Shown piece after piece: positions 44,001 to 52,330 of a DNA stretch of 64,000 nt. The stretch's first letter is position 1; each line of letters opens with the position of its first letter. The DNA is from an uncultured Draconibacterium sp. (GTDB taxonomy: Bacteria; Bacteroidota; Bacteroidia; Bacteroidales; Prolixibacteraceae), in assembly GCF_963677565.1 (NCBI RefSeq), contig NZ_OY781981.1, forward strand, positions 3,030,001 through 3,094,000, read 5' to 3'. Position numbers and translations under genes: made by a program. The notes below the pieces were generated by a model. The model was not told the DNA's origin. It made no database searches and saw nothing but the letters and a program-made list of their open reading frames with translations.

Positions 44001-44843
44001 TATCTGTTAAAAGATAAAACCAAGGTGCCTGAACTGGAAGCAACGGCTGGCGGAAAAGGAATTACTGTTGATATTCAGCAGGCAAAACAAATTCCCGGAA
44101 CTGCCGTGGTGAAATTCATCGACAACATCACGCTCGAAACCAACACCTACTATTTCAATTTTGATGTGGAAGCAGTGAGCGACGAGTTTAACGGTGCAAT
44201 TGGAAGTCAGTGGCAGTGGATCCGCGAAAATGCCGCCTCACTCAGCCTTTCGGCAAACGATGGCAGCCTGACCATTACCAGCGAAATTGGTGATGTTTCG
44301 GAAGGTACCAACAATGCCAAAAACATTCTGTTGCAAAGTGCCAATAACGATTGGACAGTGGAAACAAAACTGACGGCCTCACGCATGCCTTCTCAACCTG
44401 AAAATGCAGGGATTCTGGCTTACCAGGACGATGATAATTTTGTGAAATTCATGTTCCGGGCGGTTATAAAAACCACACGGCAAAGAGAGCCGCAACCCGG
44501 TACAATCGATCTGATGATAGAGGAAAACGGCATTGCAAAATCACTGGCTTCGTTCAACCTGAAAACTGCAATCACCGGCGATCAGGCCTTGGTGCTCAAA
44601 CTCAATAAAAAAGGAAGCATTTACACCGCTTCGTATTCGCTGGATGGCGAAAATTTCGAAGAAATCGGTAAGGCAGATCTGGCATTAAAAGACATAAAAG
44701 CAGGCTTGATGACAGGCGACGGAATTATTACCGGCTATATGAAAAGCACCTACTGGTTTGATTCCGACACAACAAAACCGGATTCTCCGTTCAACGTGGC
44801 GTTCGATTATTTCCGGATTACAAACAGCGGACTAAAACAATAA
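41031..44843 (+). CDS. Very large multidomain GH3 enzyme, paralogue B
   Basis: A 1270-residue protein with the same domain order as the gene at 36051. It has a signal peptide (about 1-22), GH3 barrel (PARDPRWGRTAETFGEDP, nucleophile Asp270 in YVTGDCGAI), inserted CBM6-like module (DATKYDASAPGLIVAARF, DVDSIRFNVAASGNGG), fibronectin III (KITPHDKVTLSVDVKNTG), Big2 (SNNPAVVSVDENGIVTATG), cadherin-like module and terminal concanavalin-like domain (NAGILAYQDDDNFVKFMF, ending NVAFDYFRITNSGL). Long stretches are nearly identical in both copies (for example GLSYTTFEYSNF, ELERPIKRLKGF), showing a tandem duplication with later divergence. Likely beta-xylosidase or arabinofuranosidase with different side-chain tolerance (inference). 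Confidence 0.9.
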   Translation: MNFRRSTSLILIPFALFALAFIPQSQMAKKPIYLNTAYSFKERAIDLVSRMTPEEKQSQLGNTMPPIPRLGVNHYDVWGEALHGIMGRNNNSGMTATSFPNSVAVGSTWDPELIKRETKVISDEARGFNHDLIFTLTYWSPVIEPARDPRWGRTAETFGEDPFLVSEIGKGFIQGLMGDDPKYLKTVPCGKHYFANNTEFNRHSGSSDMDDRDMREFYLLPYRTLIRDYNLPSIMTAYGAVNGVPMSASKYLVDTVARKTYGMDGYVTGDCGAIDDIVRGHHFTESYEEAAALGLKAGVDTDCGGVYQAHALGALEKGMMTQADIDKALINIFTTRMRLGEFDPAEIVPYAGIKPDIVNDPAHNDLAIEVATKTPVLLKNEVTVEPAEKALPLNTKHIKKIAVLGPQADKVELGDYSGPIEPHLSISPLLGIQNYIKEHNLDIEVVSASTGNTDRNTDFLTMNRFSTVRNGEVVAEFDATKYDASAPGLIVAARFGRTSIRGVKDGDWTAYDNVDITDVDSIRFNVAASGNGGLLEVRVSSATGNILATQKIEAVQQSGGFPGFARPQNVSVKINTLGITGPQTLVLVYREAESPATDAATLEMAATADVVLVFVGTDQSTGREESDRFAITLPGNQNQLIEAVAAENPNTIVVMQTMGMVEVEQFKNNPNIPGIIWTGYNGQAQGTAMARILFGDVNPGGKLNVTWHKSLNDLPGFNDYTLRGDGSNGRTYWYFDKPVSYEFGYGLSYTTFEYSNFAISKNKITPHDKVTLSVDVKNTGAVDGDEVVQVYVKTPDSRAELERPIKRLKGFKRVTIPAGQTKRVSIDIDCDDLWFWDAEAGKITFDQGRYIFEIGASSKDIKAELEAVMSGEYKPVLTTVVAESDKMILRPGNTAQTSVTAAMSDDNFFDISKAEIEYKSNNPAVVSVDENGIVTATGVGVASVFAYVTIDGVTESNSYPVKVMPDLNPKSILVNGKPIKGFNKDVKAYSYLLKDKTKVPELEATAGGKGITVDIQQAKQIPGTAVVKFIDNITLETNTYYFNFDVEAVSDEFNGAIGSQWQWIRENAASLSLSANDGSLTITSEIGDVSEGTNNAKNILLQSANNDWTVETKLTASRMPSQPENAGILAYQDDDNFVKFMFRAVIKTTRQREPQPGTIDLMIEENGIAKSLASFNLKTAITGDQALVLKLNKKGSIYTASYSLDGENFEEIGKADLALKDIKAGLMTGDGIITGYMKSTYWFDSDTTKPDSPFNVAFDYFRITNSGLKQ

Positions 44844-44868
44844 AATATAAACTTTCAACAAACAAATT

Positions 44869-46434
44869 ATGAAGTATCAAATTCTACCCATTTTAATGGC
44901 AATTTTCTTGACTGCCGGATTTTGTTTTACGGCCTGTAATTCAGAAACAAACAGCAATGAGAAACAGGTAGTTAAAACCACTCATGGTGAAATTTTGGGT
45001 GCATTTAGCGATAGCGTTTATGCTTTTAAAGGCATTCCCTACGCCAAAGCTGAAAGATTTATGCCTCCACAGGATCCTGATACCTGGGATGGAATTCGTG
45101 AATGTACTGACTTTGGACCCGTAGCCAGGCAGGTAGTACCCTGGTACCCTGATTCCGTTCAAAACGAAAAAGAACTGTTTAGTGTAAATGTTTGGACACA
45201 GGGAATTATGGATGGAAAAAAGCGTCCGGTAATGCTCTGGTTACATGGAGGTGGATTTCACACTGGCGCCAGCAACGATCCTATGACCTATGGTGAAGCC
45301 CTGGCAAAAAAAGGAGATATTGTTTTTGTTTCGGTAAATCACCGGTTGAATATCCTTGGATTTCTGGATTTATCGGCATGTGGCGAAAAGTATGCAAAAT
45401 CGGCCAATGTGGGTATGCTCGACATTGTAAAAGCACTTGAGTGGATACAAAACAATATTGAGAATTTTGGAGGCAATCCCTCGGACGTAACCATTGTGGG
45501 CGAATCTGGCGGTGGCGGAAAAGTTGGTACGCTTATGTGTATGCCATCGGCAAAAGGATTGTTCAATAAGGCAATTATTCAAAGTGGAACCCTTATTAAT
45601 ACAATGACGAAAGAGAAATCGCAGGCACTTGGTCTGGCCGTTCTGGAAAAATTGGGACTTATCCCAAACGATGCAGAAAAGCTTGATACAATTTCATATC
45701 AGGATCTTGTAAAAGCAGGAAATGAGGCGATTGCAGAAATTTCCGGCATAAGAAGACCCGGTTCGCCAACCATGTTTGGCTTTGCACCTTCTGCTGATGG
45801 TGATGTATTGCTGCAACAGCCATTTAGCCCGGGGTTTGCCCATATTTCTAAAGACATACCCCTTATGATGGGCTCTACCTTAAACGAGCTAAAGAGAACT
45901 TTTTATGGCGAAAAAGACCTGACACTGGGACAGGCAAAAGAACGCTTAGCCAACCAATATGGTGACAAAACCGATCAATACGTTGAGCTGTACGCAAAGG
46001 CATACCCTGATTATACACCTCATGATCTTCTGTCTATCGATGATGTTTTCAGGCCTTTCACCATTCGAACCGCTGATGCAAGGGCTGAAGAATCAAATGC
46101 CCCTCTGTATGTTTATTTGTTGGCCTGGAAAAGTGCTGTAGATAACGCATCGAAAGGTTCTTTTCATGGTTTAGACATCCCTTTAGCCTTCAATACTGTT
46201 GATTTGAGAGCAGACTGGACAGGCAATACAGAAGAAGCCTGGGAATTGGCTGCCAAAATGAGCTCAGCATGGATAAACTTTATAAAAACTGGTAATCCCA
46301 ATGTAAAAAATGTACTGCCGGATTGGGAACCCTATACCGCAGAAAACGGAGCTACCATGTATTTTGATAATGAGTGCAGAATTGTTAACAACCACGACAG
46401 GGAATTGATGAATTTCATGAAACCTGTTAATTAG
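44869..46434 (+). CDS. Type-B carboxylesterase lipoprotein
   Basis: A 521-residue carboxylesterase of the cholinesterase-like family. The signal ends CFTAC, lipobox Cys23. The oxyanion loop is WLHGGGFHTG (124-133) and the nucleophile elbow GESGGGG carries Ser213 (usual form GESAGG). Glu (GSTLNELKR) and His (SFHGLDIPLAF) complete the triad. The usual EDCLYLNVW motif is altered to NEKELFSVNVW, losing the Cys. Members hydrolyse esters of plant-wall phenolics, acetates or glucuronate esters. It starts 25 bp after GH3 paralogue B and opens the esterase block that runs to 54919. Substrate unknown. Confidence 0.88.
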   Translation: MKYQILPILMAIFLTAGFCFTACNSETNSNEKQVVKTTHGEILGAFSDSVYAFKGIPYAKAERFMPPQDPDTWDGIRECTDFGPVARQVVPWYPDSVQNEKELFSVNVWTQGIMDGKKRPVMLWLHGGGFHTGASNDPMTYGEALAKKGDIVFVSVNHRLNILGFLDLSACGEKYAKSANVGMLDIVKALEWIQNNIENFGGNPSDVTIVGESGGGGKVGTLMCMPSAKGLFNKAIIQSGTLINTMTKEKSQALGLAVLEKLGLIPNDAEKLDTISYQDLVKAGNEAIAEISGIRRPGSPTMFGFAPSADGDVLLQQPFSPGFAHISKDIPLMMGSTLNELKRTFYGEKDLTLGQAKERLANQYGDKTDQYVELYAKAYPDYTPHDLLSIDDVFRPFTIRTADARAEESNAPLYVYLLAWKSAVDNASKGSFHGLDIPLAFNTVDLRADWTGNTEEAWELAAKMSSAWINFIKTGNPNVKNVLPDWEPYTAENGATMYFDNECRIVNNHDRELMNFMKPVN

Positions 46435-46460
46435 TCGATTAAAATATTAAACCAAATAAC

Positions 46461-47633
46461 ATGAAGAAGAAAAAACGAATTATTTCATTGATCCTTTTGA
46501 TTGCTGCCGGGCTTTGTAACGCACAAACGTCGTCGGATGTAGTAGAGGATTTCAAACCATCATCAGTAAATCAACCCGGAAAGGAATACCCGATGGTGAA
46601 TTCCGAAGGCCGGGTTCGTGTTCAAATTTCTGCGCCTGAAGCTGAAAAAGTTCAGCTTGATATCAGTGCGGTGAAATACGATTTGGTAAAAGATGAAAAC
46701 GGAGTGTGGACCGGCGAATCGGCACCACAGGATGTTGGTTTTCATTACTATCAGTTGTGGATTGACGGAGCTGCGGTTCCCGATCCAAACAGCCTGTATT
46801 TTTATGGAGCCAGTCGCTGGGGTAGTGGTATTGAAATTCCTTCCGACGATCAGGATATTTTTGCCCTAAAAGATGTTCCTCATGGCGATTTGCGCGAGGT
46901 ACACTATTTCTCGGAAAGCAACAATAGCATGCGCCGGTGTTTTGTTTACACGCCTCCGGGTTACGACGAAAATCCTGAAAAACGCTATCCGGTGTTGTAC
47001 CTGCAACATGGTGGTGGCGAGAACGAAACCGGATGGTCGAGCCAGGGGCACGCAGGTTTGATAATGGACAACCTGATTGCCGAAGGAAAAACCGTTCCGT
47101 TTATCATTGTTATGGACAACGGAACCTGGGCAATGCCACGTCCGCCACGTAACCGCGATGCCGGTGAACGGCCTGCACATTGGCCTCCTCAGGGTTGGGC
47201 CGATGGTTTTATGAACACCTTGCTGAAAGACATTATTCCGATGATTGATTCGAAATACCGCACGCTGGCCGATCAGGAGCACCGTGCCATGGCCGGCTTG
47301 TCGATGGGGGGCATGCAAACACGCATAATAACCCTGGCCAATCCCGACGTGTTTTCGCATGTGGGAATGTTTAGCGGTGGTAGCATCACCATGGAAGACA
47401 TTGAGCAACATCCTGATTTTAAGAAAAATGTAAAACTGCTTTTCATTAGTTACGGAAGCCGTGAGATTGAAAATCCACGCCCAGGGCCATGGGGAGATCC
47501 AAAGGAAAATATGGAAGCACTTCAAAAAGCCGGTATGAACACCCATTTTTATGTGTCGCCCGAAACGGCCCACGAATGGCAAAGCTGGCGCCGCAGCCTT
47601 TATCAGTTTGCACCTTTATTATTCAAAAATTAA
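46461..47633 (+). CDS. CE1-type esterase, tandem copy 1
   Basis: 390 residues. Signal (ending LCNAQ, about 22), N-terminal E-set/CBM48-like domain (about 48-125; GRVRVQISAPEAEKVQLDI, GFHYYQLWIDG), then CE1 hydrolase: RYPVLYLQHGGGENETGW, Ser281 (GLSMGG) and His371 (ETAHEWQSWRRSL). A lid-like insert rich in Pro and Arg (about 225-245; PRPPRNRDAGERP) distinguishes it from its neighbours. It is close to copy 3: the 25 bases at 46596-46620 are identical to 48895-48919. Likely feruloyl or acetyl-xylan esterase. First of five consecutive CE1 genes. Confidence 0.9.
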   Translation: MKKKKRIISLILLIAAGLCNAQTSSDVVEDFKPSSVNQPGKEYPMVNSEGRVRVQISAPEAEKVQLDISAVKYDLVKDENGVWTGESAPQDVGFHYYQLWIDGAAVPDPNSLYFYGASRWGSGIEIPSDDQDIFALKDVPHGDLREVHYFSESNNSMRRCFVYTPPGYDENPEKRYPVLYLQHGGGENETGWSSQGHAGLIMDNLIAEGKTVPFIIVMDNGTWAMPRPPRNRDAGERPAHWPPQGWADGFMNTLLKDIIPMIDSKYRTLADQEHRAMAGLSMGGMQTRIITLANPDVFSHVGMFSGGSITMEDIEQHPDFKKNVKLLFISYGSREIENPRPGPWGDPKENMEALQKAGMNTHFYVSPETAHEWQSWRRSLYQFAPLLFKN

Positions 47634-47646
47634 ATAGTTAGATATC

Positions 47647-48771
47647 ATGAAAAAATATATCTCAACCCTAATAGTGTTCTTTGTTTTCTCACTAACACTT
47701 TGTCTCGCTCAAAGCGAAAAGCCGGTCATAAAGGAAGACTTTAAACCCTCAGTTTTAAACCAACCCGGGAAAGAATACCCAATGGTAAATTCGCAGGGCT
47801 ACGCGCGTTTCCGTATTGAAGCTCCCGAAGCACAAAGTGTGGTGGTAAGTCTTGGTTTAGGTGGAACAAGAGGCGGAACTCCGCTTGCAAAAAACGATGA
47901 GGGCGTATGGATGGGAACCACTGCCGGCCCAATGGACGAAGGTTTTCATTATTACCATGTAACCATTGATGGTGGTGTTTTTAACGATCCGGGAGCATTG
48001 AACTACTACGGTTCTGTACGTTGGGAGAGCGGAATCGAAATTCCGGCTCACGACCAGGATTTTTACGCGCTGAAAAATGTTCCTCACGGTCATGTTCAGC
48101 AGGTACTTTTTCCTTCGCCAAGTACCGAAACTTCGCGCAGGGCTTTTGTTTATACACCTCCGGGTTACGATAAAAACCAGTCAGAACGTTACCCGGTGCT
48201 TTACCTGCAACACGGCTGGGGCGAAGATGAAACCGCGTGGATGAACCAGGGGCGTGCGAACCTGATTATGGACAACCTGATTGCCAAAGGTAAAATCGAT
48301 CCGTTTATTATTGTGAATACCTACGGAATGACCAACGAAATCAAATTTGGTGGCCTGCGCAATTTTGATATTACGCCGTTTCAAACCGTTTTGGTTGATG
48401 AACTGATTCCATACGTTGATGAGCATTTCCGCACGATTCCCGATCAGGCACACCGCGCTATGGCCGGCCTGTCGATGGGTGGTATGGAAACAAAAGATAT
48501 CACTTTAAACAAACCGGAAGTGTTTTCGCATTATGCGCTGTTAAGCGGTGGTGTTTATGCTCCTGAAGATTTGAAAGACCATTCGAACCTGAAATTGGTA
48601 TTTATCAGCTGCGGGAGTAAAGAGCGTCCAGAGGCGGTGAAAAATGCCGCTGCTACTTTAAAAGATGCCGGAATTAATGCGGTTTCGTATGTTTCGGAAG
48701 GTACTGCCCACGAGTTTCAAACCTGGCGCAGAAGTTTGTATCAATTGGCTCCGCTGCTTTTTAAAGAATAA
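47647..48771 (+). CDS. CE1-type esterase, tandem copy 2
   Basis: 374 residues with signal (LCLAQ, about 22), E-set domain (about 50-130; GYARFRIEAPEAQSVVVSLG, FHYYHVTIDGG) and CE1 hydrolase: RYPVLYLQHGWGEDETAW, Ser276 (GLSMGGMETKD) and His355 (GTAHEFQTWRRSL). The loop after the first hydrolase strands (YGMTNEIKFGGLRNFDI) differs from the neighbours, suggesting a different acyl specificity. 13 bp after copy 1 and 3 bp before copy 3, so translation is probably coupled. Confidence 0.9.
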   Translation: MKKYISTLIVFFVFSLTLCLAQSEKPVIKEDFKPSVLNQPGKEYPMVNSQGYARFRIEAPEAQSVVVSLGLGGTRGGTPLAKNDEGVWMGTTAGPMDEGFHYYHVTIDGGVFNDPGALNYYGSVRWESGIEIPAHDQDFYALKNVPHGHVQQVLFPSPSTETSRRAFVYTPPGYDKNQSERYPVLYLQHGWGEDETAWMNQGRANLIMDNLIAKGKIDPFIIVNTYGMTNEIKFGGLRNFDITPFQTVLVDELIPYVDEHFRTIPDQAHRAMAGLSMGGMETKDITLNKPEVFSHYALLSGGVYAPEDLKDHSNLKLVFISCGSKERPEAVKNAAATLKDAGINAVSYVSEGTAHEFQTWRRSLYQLAPLLFKE

Positions 48772-48774
48772 GGT

Positions 48775-49917
48775 ATGAAGAATACAATTTTATTTATTGC
48801 GGCTTTATTCATCAGCGGAATTTGTGCCGCTCAGGATGTGGTTGAGGATTTTCAACCGTCATCGGTAAATCAGCCCGGCAAAGAATTTCCTCAGGTGAAT
48901 TCCGAAGGCCGGGTTCGTGCACAGATTTCGGCACCCGAAGCCAATAATGTGAGGCTCGATATTGGCGGCGTAAAATATGAAATGGTAAAAGATGAAAACG
49001 GTGTGTGGACAGGCGAATCGGAACCTCAGGATGTTGGTTTTCATTATTACCAGCTGAACATTGATGGCGCATCAGTTCCCGATCCCGGAACCAACTATTT
49101 TTACGGTGCCGGCCGCTGGGGAAGTGGTATTGAAATTCCAGCCGACGACCAGGATATTTACGCGCTAAAAGATGTTCCACACGGTTTGGTAAGCGAGCAA
49201 AACTATTTCTCAGAAATTACACAGGCATTTCGACGTTGTTTTGTTTATACGCCTGCCGAATATGCTGAAAATCCTGAAAAAAGTTATCCGGTACTTTACC
49301 TGCAGCACGGAAGTTTTGAAGACGAAACCGGATGGGCAAGTCAGGGACATGCCAATCGCATTTTGGATAACCTGATTGCAGCGCAGAAAGCGGTACCCAT
49401 GATTATTGTTATGGACAATGGCTATGCTTTTAAACCACAAAGTTCAGGCGGCGGTCGTCCGGCGATGGTTTTCGAAGAAGTGATGATGAACGAAATCATT
49501 CCGATGATCGATAAACGCTTTCGAACAATTGCTGATCGTGAACATCGCGCTATTGCGGGCTTGTCGATGGGCGCCAATCAAACAATGCGGATTTGTATGA
49601 ACAACCTCAATAAATTTGCGTATTACGGCGGTTTTAGCGGCACTTCAAATTACCCTAGTTCGGACGAAATTAATGTGGAAACGTTCTTAAACGGAGCCTT
49701 CAAAAACGGGAAAGCTGTAAATGAGCAGCTAAAAGTTTTATGGTTGGGTTTGGGAACCAAAGAACCCGAACCATTTCCCGGCTCAGTTGGTGCTTTCCGC
49801 AACATGCTCGAAAAACAAGGCATCGATTATGTGTATTACGAATCGCCCGAGACTGCCCACGAGTGGCAAACCTGGCGGCGCAGTTTGCATCAGTATGCGC
49901 AGTTGCTTTTCAAATAA
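48775..49917 (+). CDS. CE1-type esterase, tandem copy 3
   Basis: 380 residues with signal (ICAAQ, about 20), E-set domain (about 45-120) and CE1 hydrolase: SYPVLYLQHGSFEDETGW, Ser264 in GLSMGANQT (second Gly of the elbow replaced by Ala) and His362 (ETAHEWQTWRRSL). The N-terminal 140 residues are very like copy 1, including long shared stretches such as VNQPGKE and SGIEIP-DDQDI. Starts only 3 bp after copy 2. Likely an ester-removing enzyme for feruloyl or acetyl groups. Confidence 0.9.
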   Translation: MKNTILFIAALFISGICAAQDVVEDFQPSSVNQPGKEFPQVNSEGRVRAQISAPEANNVRLDIGGVKYEMVKDENGVWTGESEPQDVGFHYYQLNIDGASVPDPGTNYFYGAGRWGSGIEIPADDQDIYALKDVPHGLVSEQNYFSEITQAFRRCFVYTPAEYAENPEKSYPVLYLQHGSFEDETGWASQGHANRILDNLIAAQKAVPMIIVMDNGYAFKPQSSGGGRPAMVFEEVMMNEIIPMIDKRFRTIADREHRAIAGLSMGANQTMRICMNNLNKFAYYGGFSGTSNYPSSDEINVETFLNGAFKNGKAVNEQLKVLWLGLGTKEPEPFPGSVGAFRNMLEKQGIDYVYYESPETAHEWQTWRRSLHQYAQLLFK

Positions 49918-49927
49918 AAACTGAAGA

Positions 49928-51100
49928 ATGAACGACTTACTCAATAAAACAAATTTCAAACGAACAAAGCTGTTGCTGGTGTTTTGTTTACTGGCAGGTT
50001 TTGTTTCGGCGCAAATGCCCGAAAATGGCATTCCGGCACCTACCAACAACAACGCCAACCAGTGCCCGTGCATCATGCCAGATAACTCGGTGGTGTTTCA
50101 GGTAAAAGCGCCCAATGCCCAAAAAGTGCAGATCGACCTTGGTAAAAAGTACGACATGGAAAAAGGTGCAGATGGAATATGGTCGGTTCAAACAGAGCCT
50201 ATTGTTCCCGGCTTTCATTATTACTTTTTGGTGATTGATGATGTGCCGGTAGCCGATCCGGCCAGCCAGTCGTTTTACGGAACCGGAAAAATGACCAGCG
50301 CCATTGATATTCCTGAAAAGGGAGTTGATTTTTACACGATAAAAGATGTTCCGCATGGCGCTTTAAGTTCGAAATACTACTATTCGGAATACACCAAAAG
50401 CTGGAGACGCCTCTTTGTTTATACACCTCCTGGCTACGATAAAAATACCCGCAAAAAGTATCCGGTGGTTTATATTCAGCACGGTGGCGGCGAAGATGAA
50501 ACCGGCTGGGCTGTGCAGGGAAAAACCGACATTATACTCGATAACCTGATTGCCGAAGGAAAAGCAAAACCAATGATCGTGGTCATTTCGAACGGAAATG
50601 TTAGGGCACTTGGCGGAGGTTTTGGCGGTTACAGCAGCAAGGGAATGGCTCCTTTCAAAGAAGAAATGACGAAGAATATTGTTCCGTTTATCGATACAAA
50701 TTACCGCACGCTGGTTGGTGCTGAGAATCGTGCTATTTGCGGACTCTCAATGGGAGGCGGGCAATCATTTTATGTGGGATTGGAAAGTCCTGAATATTTT
50801 GGCGCTGTTGGTGTATTTAGCACCGGACTGTTTGGGGGAATCAGAACCTCGGGAAGTGGTTTTGATGCCGAAAAAGAAATTCCCGGACTTTTATCCGAGT
50901 CTGAAAAATTCAATAAAAACCTGGAGTTATTCTATATTTCGTGTGGCGAGCAGGACATGCGGATTGAACATACCAAAAAGGCGGTAAAAACTATGCGTGA
51001 TAACGGCCTCGAAGTAGAGTTTAATTCTTTTCCCGGCGACCATGAATGGCAGGTCTGGCGAAAGTCCTTACACGATTTTGCATCAAGAGTATTTCAGTAA
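49928..51100 (+). CDS. CE1-type esterase, tandem copy 4
   Basis: 390 residues. Signal about 12-29 (FVSAQ), E-set domain (about 52-130; NSVVFQVKAPNAQKVQIDL, GFHYYFLVIDD), CE1 hydrolase: KYPVVYIQHGGGEDETGW, Ser274 (GLSMGGGQS), Asp in ISCGEQDMR and His372 (GDHEWQVWRKSL). The His region reads GDHEW instead of TAHEW, as in many confirmed CE1 esterases. A CPC motif (Cys47, Cys49) precedes the E-set domain. 10 bp after copy 3. Confidence 0.9.
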   Translation: MNDLLNKTNFKRTKLLLVFCLLAGFVSAQMPENGIPAPTNNNANQCPCIMPDNSVVFQVKAPNAQKVQIDLGKKYDMEKGADGIWSVQTEPIVPGFHYYFLVIDDVPVADPASQSFYGTGKMTSAIDIPEKGVDFYTIKDVPHGALSSKYYYSEYTKSWRRLFVYTPPGYDKNTRKKYPVVYIQHGGGEDETGWAVQGKTDIILDNLIAEGKAKPMIVVISNGNVRALGGGFGGYSSKGMAPFKEEMTKNIVPFIDTNYRTLVGAENRAICGLSMGGGQSFYVGLESPEYFGAVGVFSTGLFGGIRTSGSGFDAEKEIPGLLSESEKFNKNLELFYISCGEQDMRIEHTKKAVKTMRDNGLEVEFNSFPGDHEWQVWRKSLHDFASRVFQ

Positions 51101-51119
51101 AAAAACTAAAATCTAAATT

Positions 51120-52310
51120 ATGAAATGTACAAAACATCTGTTGCTGGTTTTTATAACTGCTTTGTTGGTGTCCCCACTAGTTTCACAAGCACAGCAGGCC
51201 AATGTTAACCTCGATTATAATCCGCAAAAAGACACCGAAGGATTGATTCCTTTTAGTGCGCCTTTAAATTCGCCCGAAGTGCACGACGACCATATGGTGA
51301 CTTTCCGCTTAAAAGCACCCGAAGCCAAGGTTGTTACCATTACCGATGGAACAATTCTTTCGGCACTTGGCAGAGGTCGTGAGCCACTTCCGCTCGAAAA
51401 AGGAGAAGATGGAATTTGGTCGGTAACCGTGGGGCCTTTTAAACCCGATATGTATGCTTACCATTTTAACGTTGATGGCATGCAAATTTGCGATCCGAGC
51501 AATACAGTGGCTGCTTTTACGGCCATGCCGCCTTATAGTCAGTTGATAGTCCACGGCGACAGCCCGGCGTATTACGACGCCAAAAACGTACCTCACGGAA
51601 ACGTTACGCGCCACATTTATCATTCGGATGTTACCAAAGGCGAACGCGAAATGTATGTATATATACCTCCGGGTTACGATGCATCTAAAAAATATCCTGT
51701 ACTTTACCTTGTGGGCGGTAGTGGCGAATTGCCATCAAACTGGATTTACGATGGTCGTGCCAACCTCATTCTGGATAATTTGCTGGCCGAAGGGAAAGCG
51801 AAACCGATGATTATCGCTATACCAAACAACCAGGTCATTCACCGAAACCATCCGCAGCATACCGAACTCACTTTCGATATTTTTGAAAAAGAACTGCGTA
51901 ACCATGTTATTCCTTTGGTGGATGCAAGTTACAGCACCATTCAAAATCCAAAAGGACGCGCGATTTCAGGTTTGTCGATGGGCGGACGACACAGTATGTT
52001 TATCGGCTTCCGTTCGCTCGATTTGTTCGCGAATTTTGGAATTTTAAGTGCCGGAGATGTAACCGCTGAAACTACACTTGAACATTTTCTGACCGATCCG
52101 AAGGTAAACGACAAAGTAGATTATCTTTTTATCGGACAGGGAACGGAAGAAGCCAAAGGATTTTTTAGCCGGCGGGTTGATGGATTGTGTAAGGCGCTCG
52201 ACAATCACAACATCGAATACGAATATTATGTGGGCGGCAGTGGTGGCCATGACTGGTCAACCTGGAGGCACTTGTTGTATTACAGGTTTTTGCCAAATCT
52301 TTGGAAATAG
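51120..52310 (+). CDS. CE1-type esterase, tandem copy 5 (most divergent)
   Basis: 396 residues. Signal about 1-25 (VSQAQ), E-set domain (about 55-145; HMVTFRLKAPEAKVVTITDG, YAYHFNVDGM), CE1 hydrolase with KYPVLYLVGGSGELPSNW (Gly-Gly in place of the usual His-Gly), Ser286 (GLSMGGRHS), IGQGTEEAKG in place of the acid-loop Asp motif, and His377 (GGHDWSTWRHLLY). The changes at the oxyanion loop and acid loop set it apart from the other four copies. 19 bp after copy 4; a palindromic element follows it. Confidence 0.88.
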   Translation: MKCTKHLLLVFITALLVSPLVSQAQQANVNLDYNPQKDTEGLIPFSAPLNSPEVHDDHMVTFRLKAPEAKVVTITDGTILSALGRGREPLPLEKGEDGIWSVTVGPFKPDMYAYHFNVDGMQICDPSNTVAAFTAMPPYSQLIVHGDSPAYYDAKNVPHGNVTRHIYHSDVTKGEREMYVYIPPGYDASKKYPVLYLVGGSGELPSNWIYDGRANLILDNLLAEGKAKPMIIAIPNNQVIHRNHPQHTELTFDIFEKELRNHVIPLVDASYSTIQNPKGRAISGLSMGGRHSMFIGFRSLDLFANFGILSAGDVTAETTLEHFLTDPKVNDKVDYLFIGQGTEEAKGFFSRRVDGLCKALDNHNIEYEYYVGGSGGHDWSTWRHLLYYRFLPNLWK

Positions 52311-52330
52311 CAAACAAAATAATATTTACC

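Noticed and set aside
36051..44843. The repeated GH3 sequence as a possible assembly duplication
   Set aside because: The two copies differ throughout in sequence and are separated by an unrelated gene, so they are true diverged paralogues.
46866..47582. Minus-strand open frame of 238 codons within the first tandem esterase
   Set aside because: Antisense shadow of a strongly supported CE1 gene.
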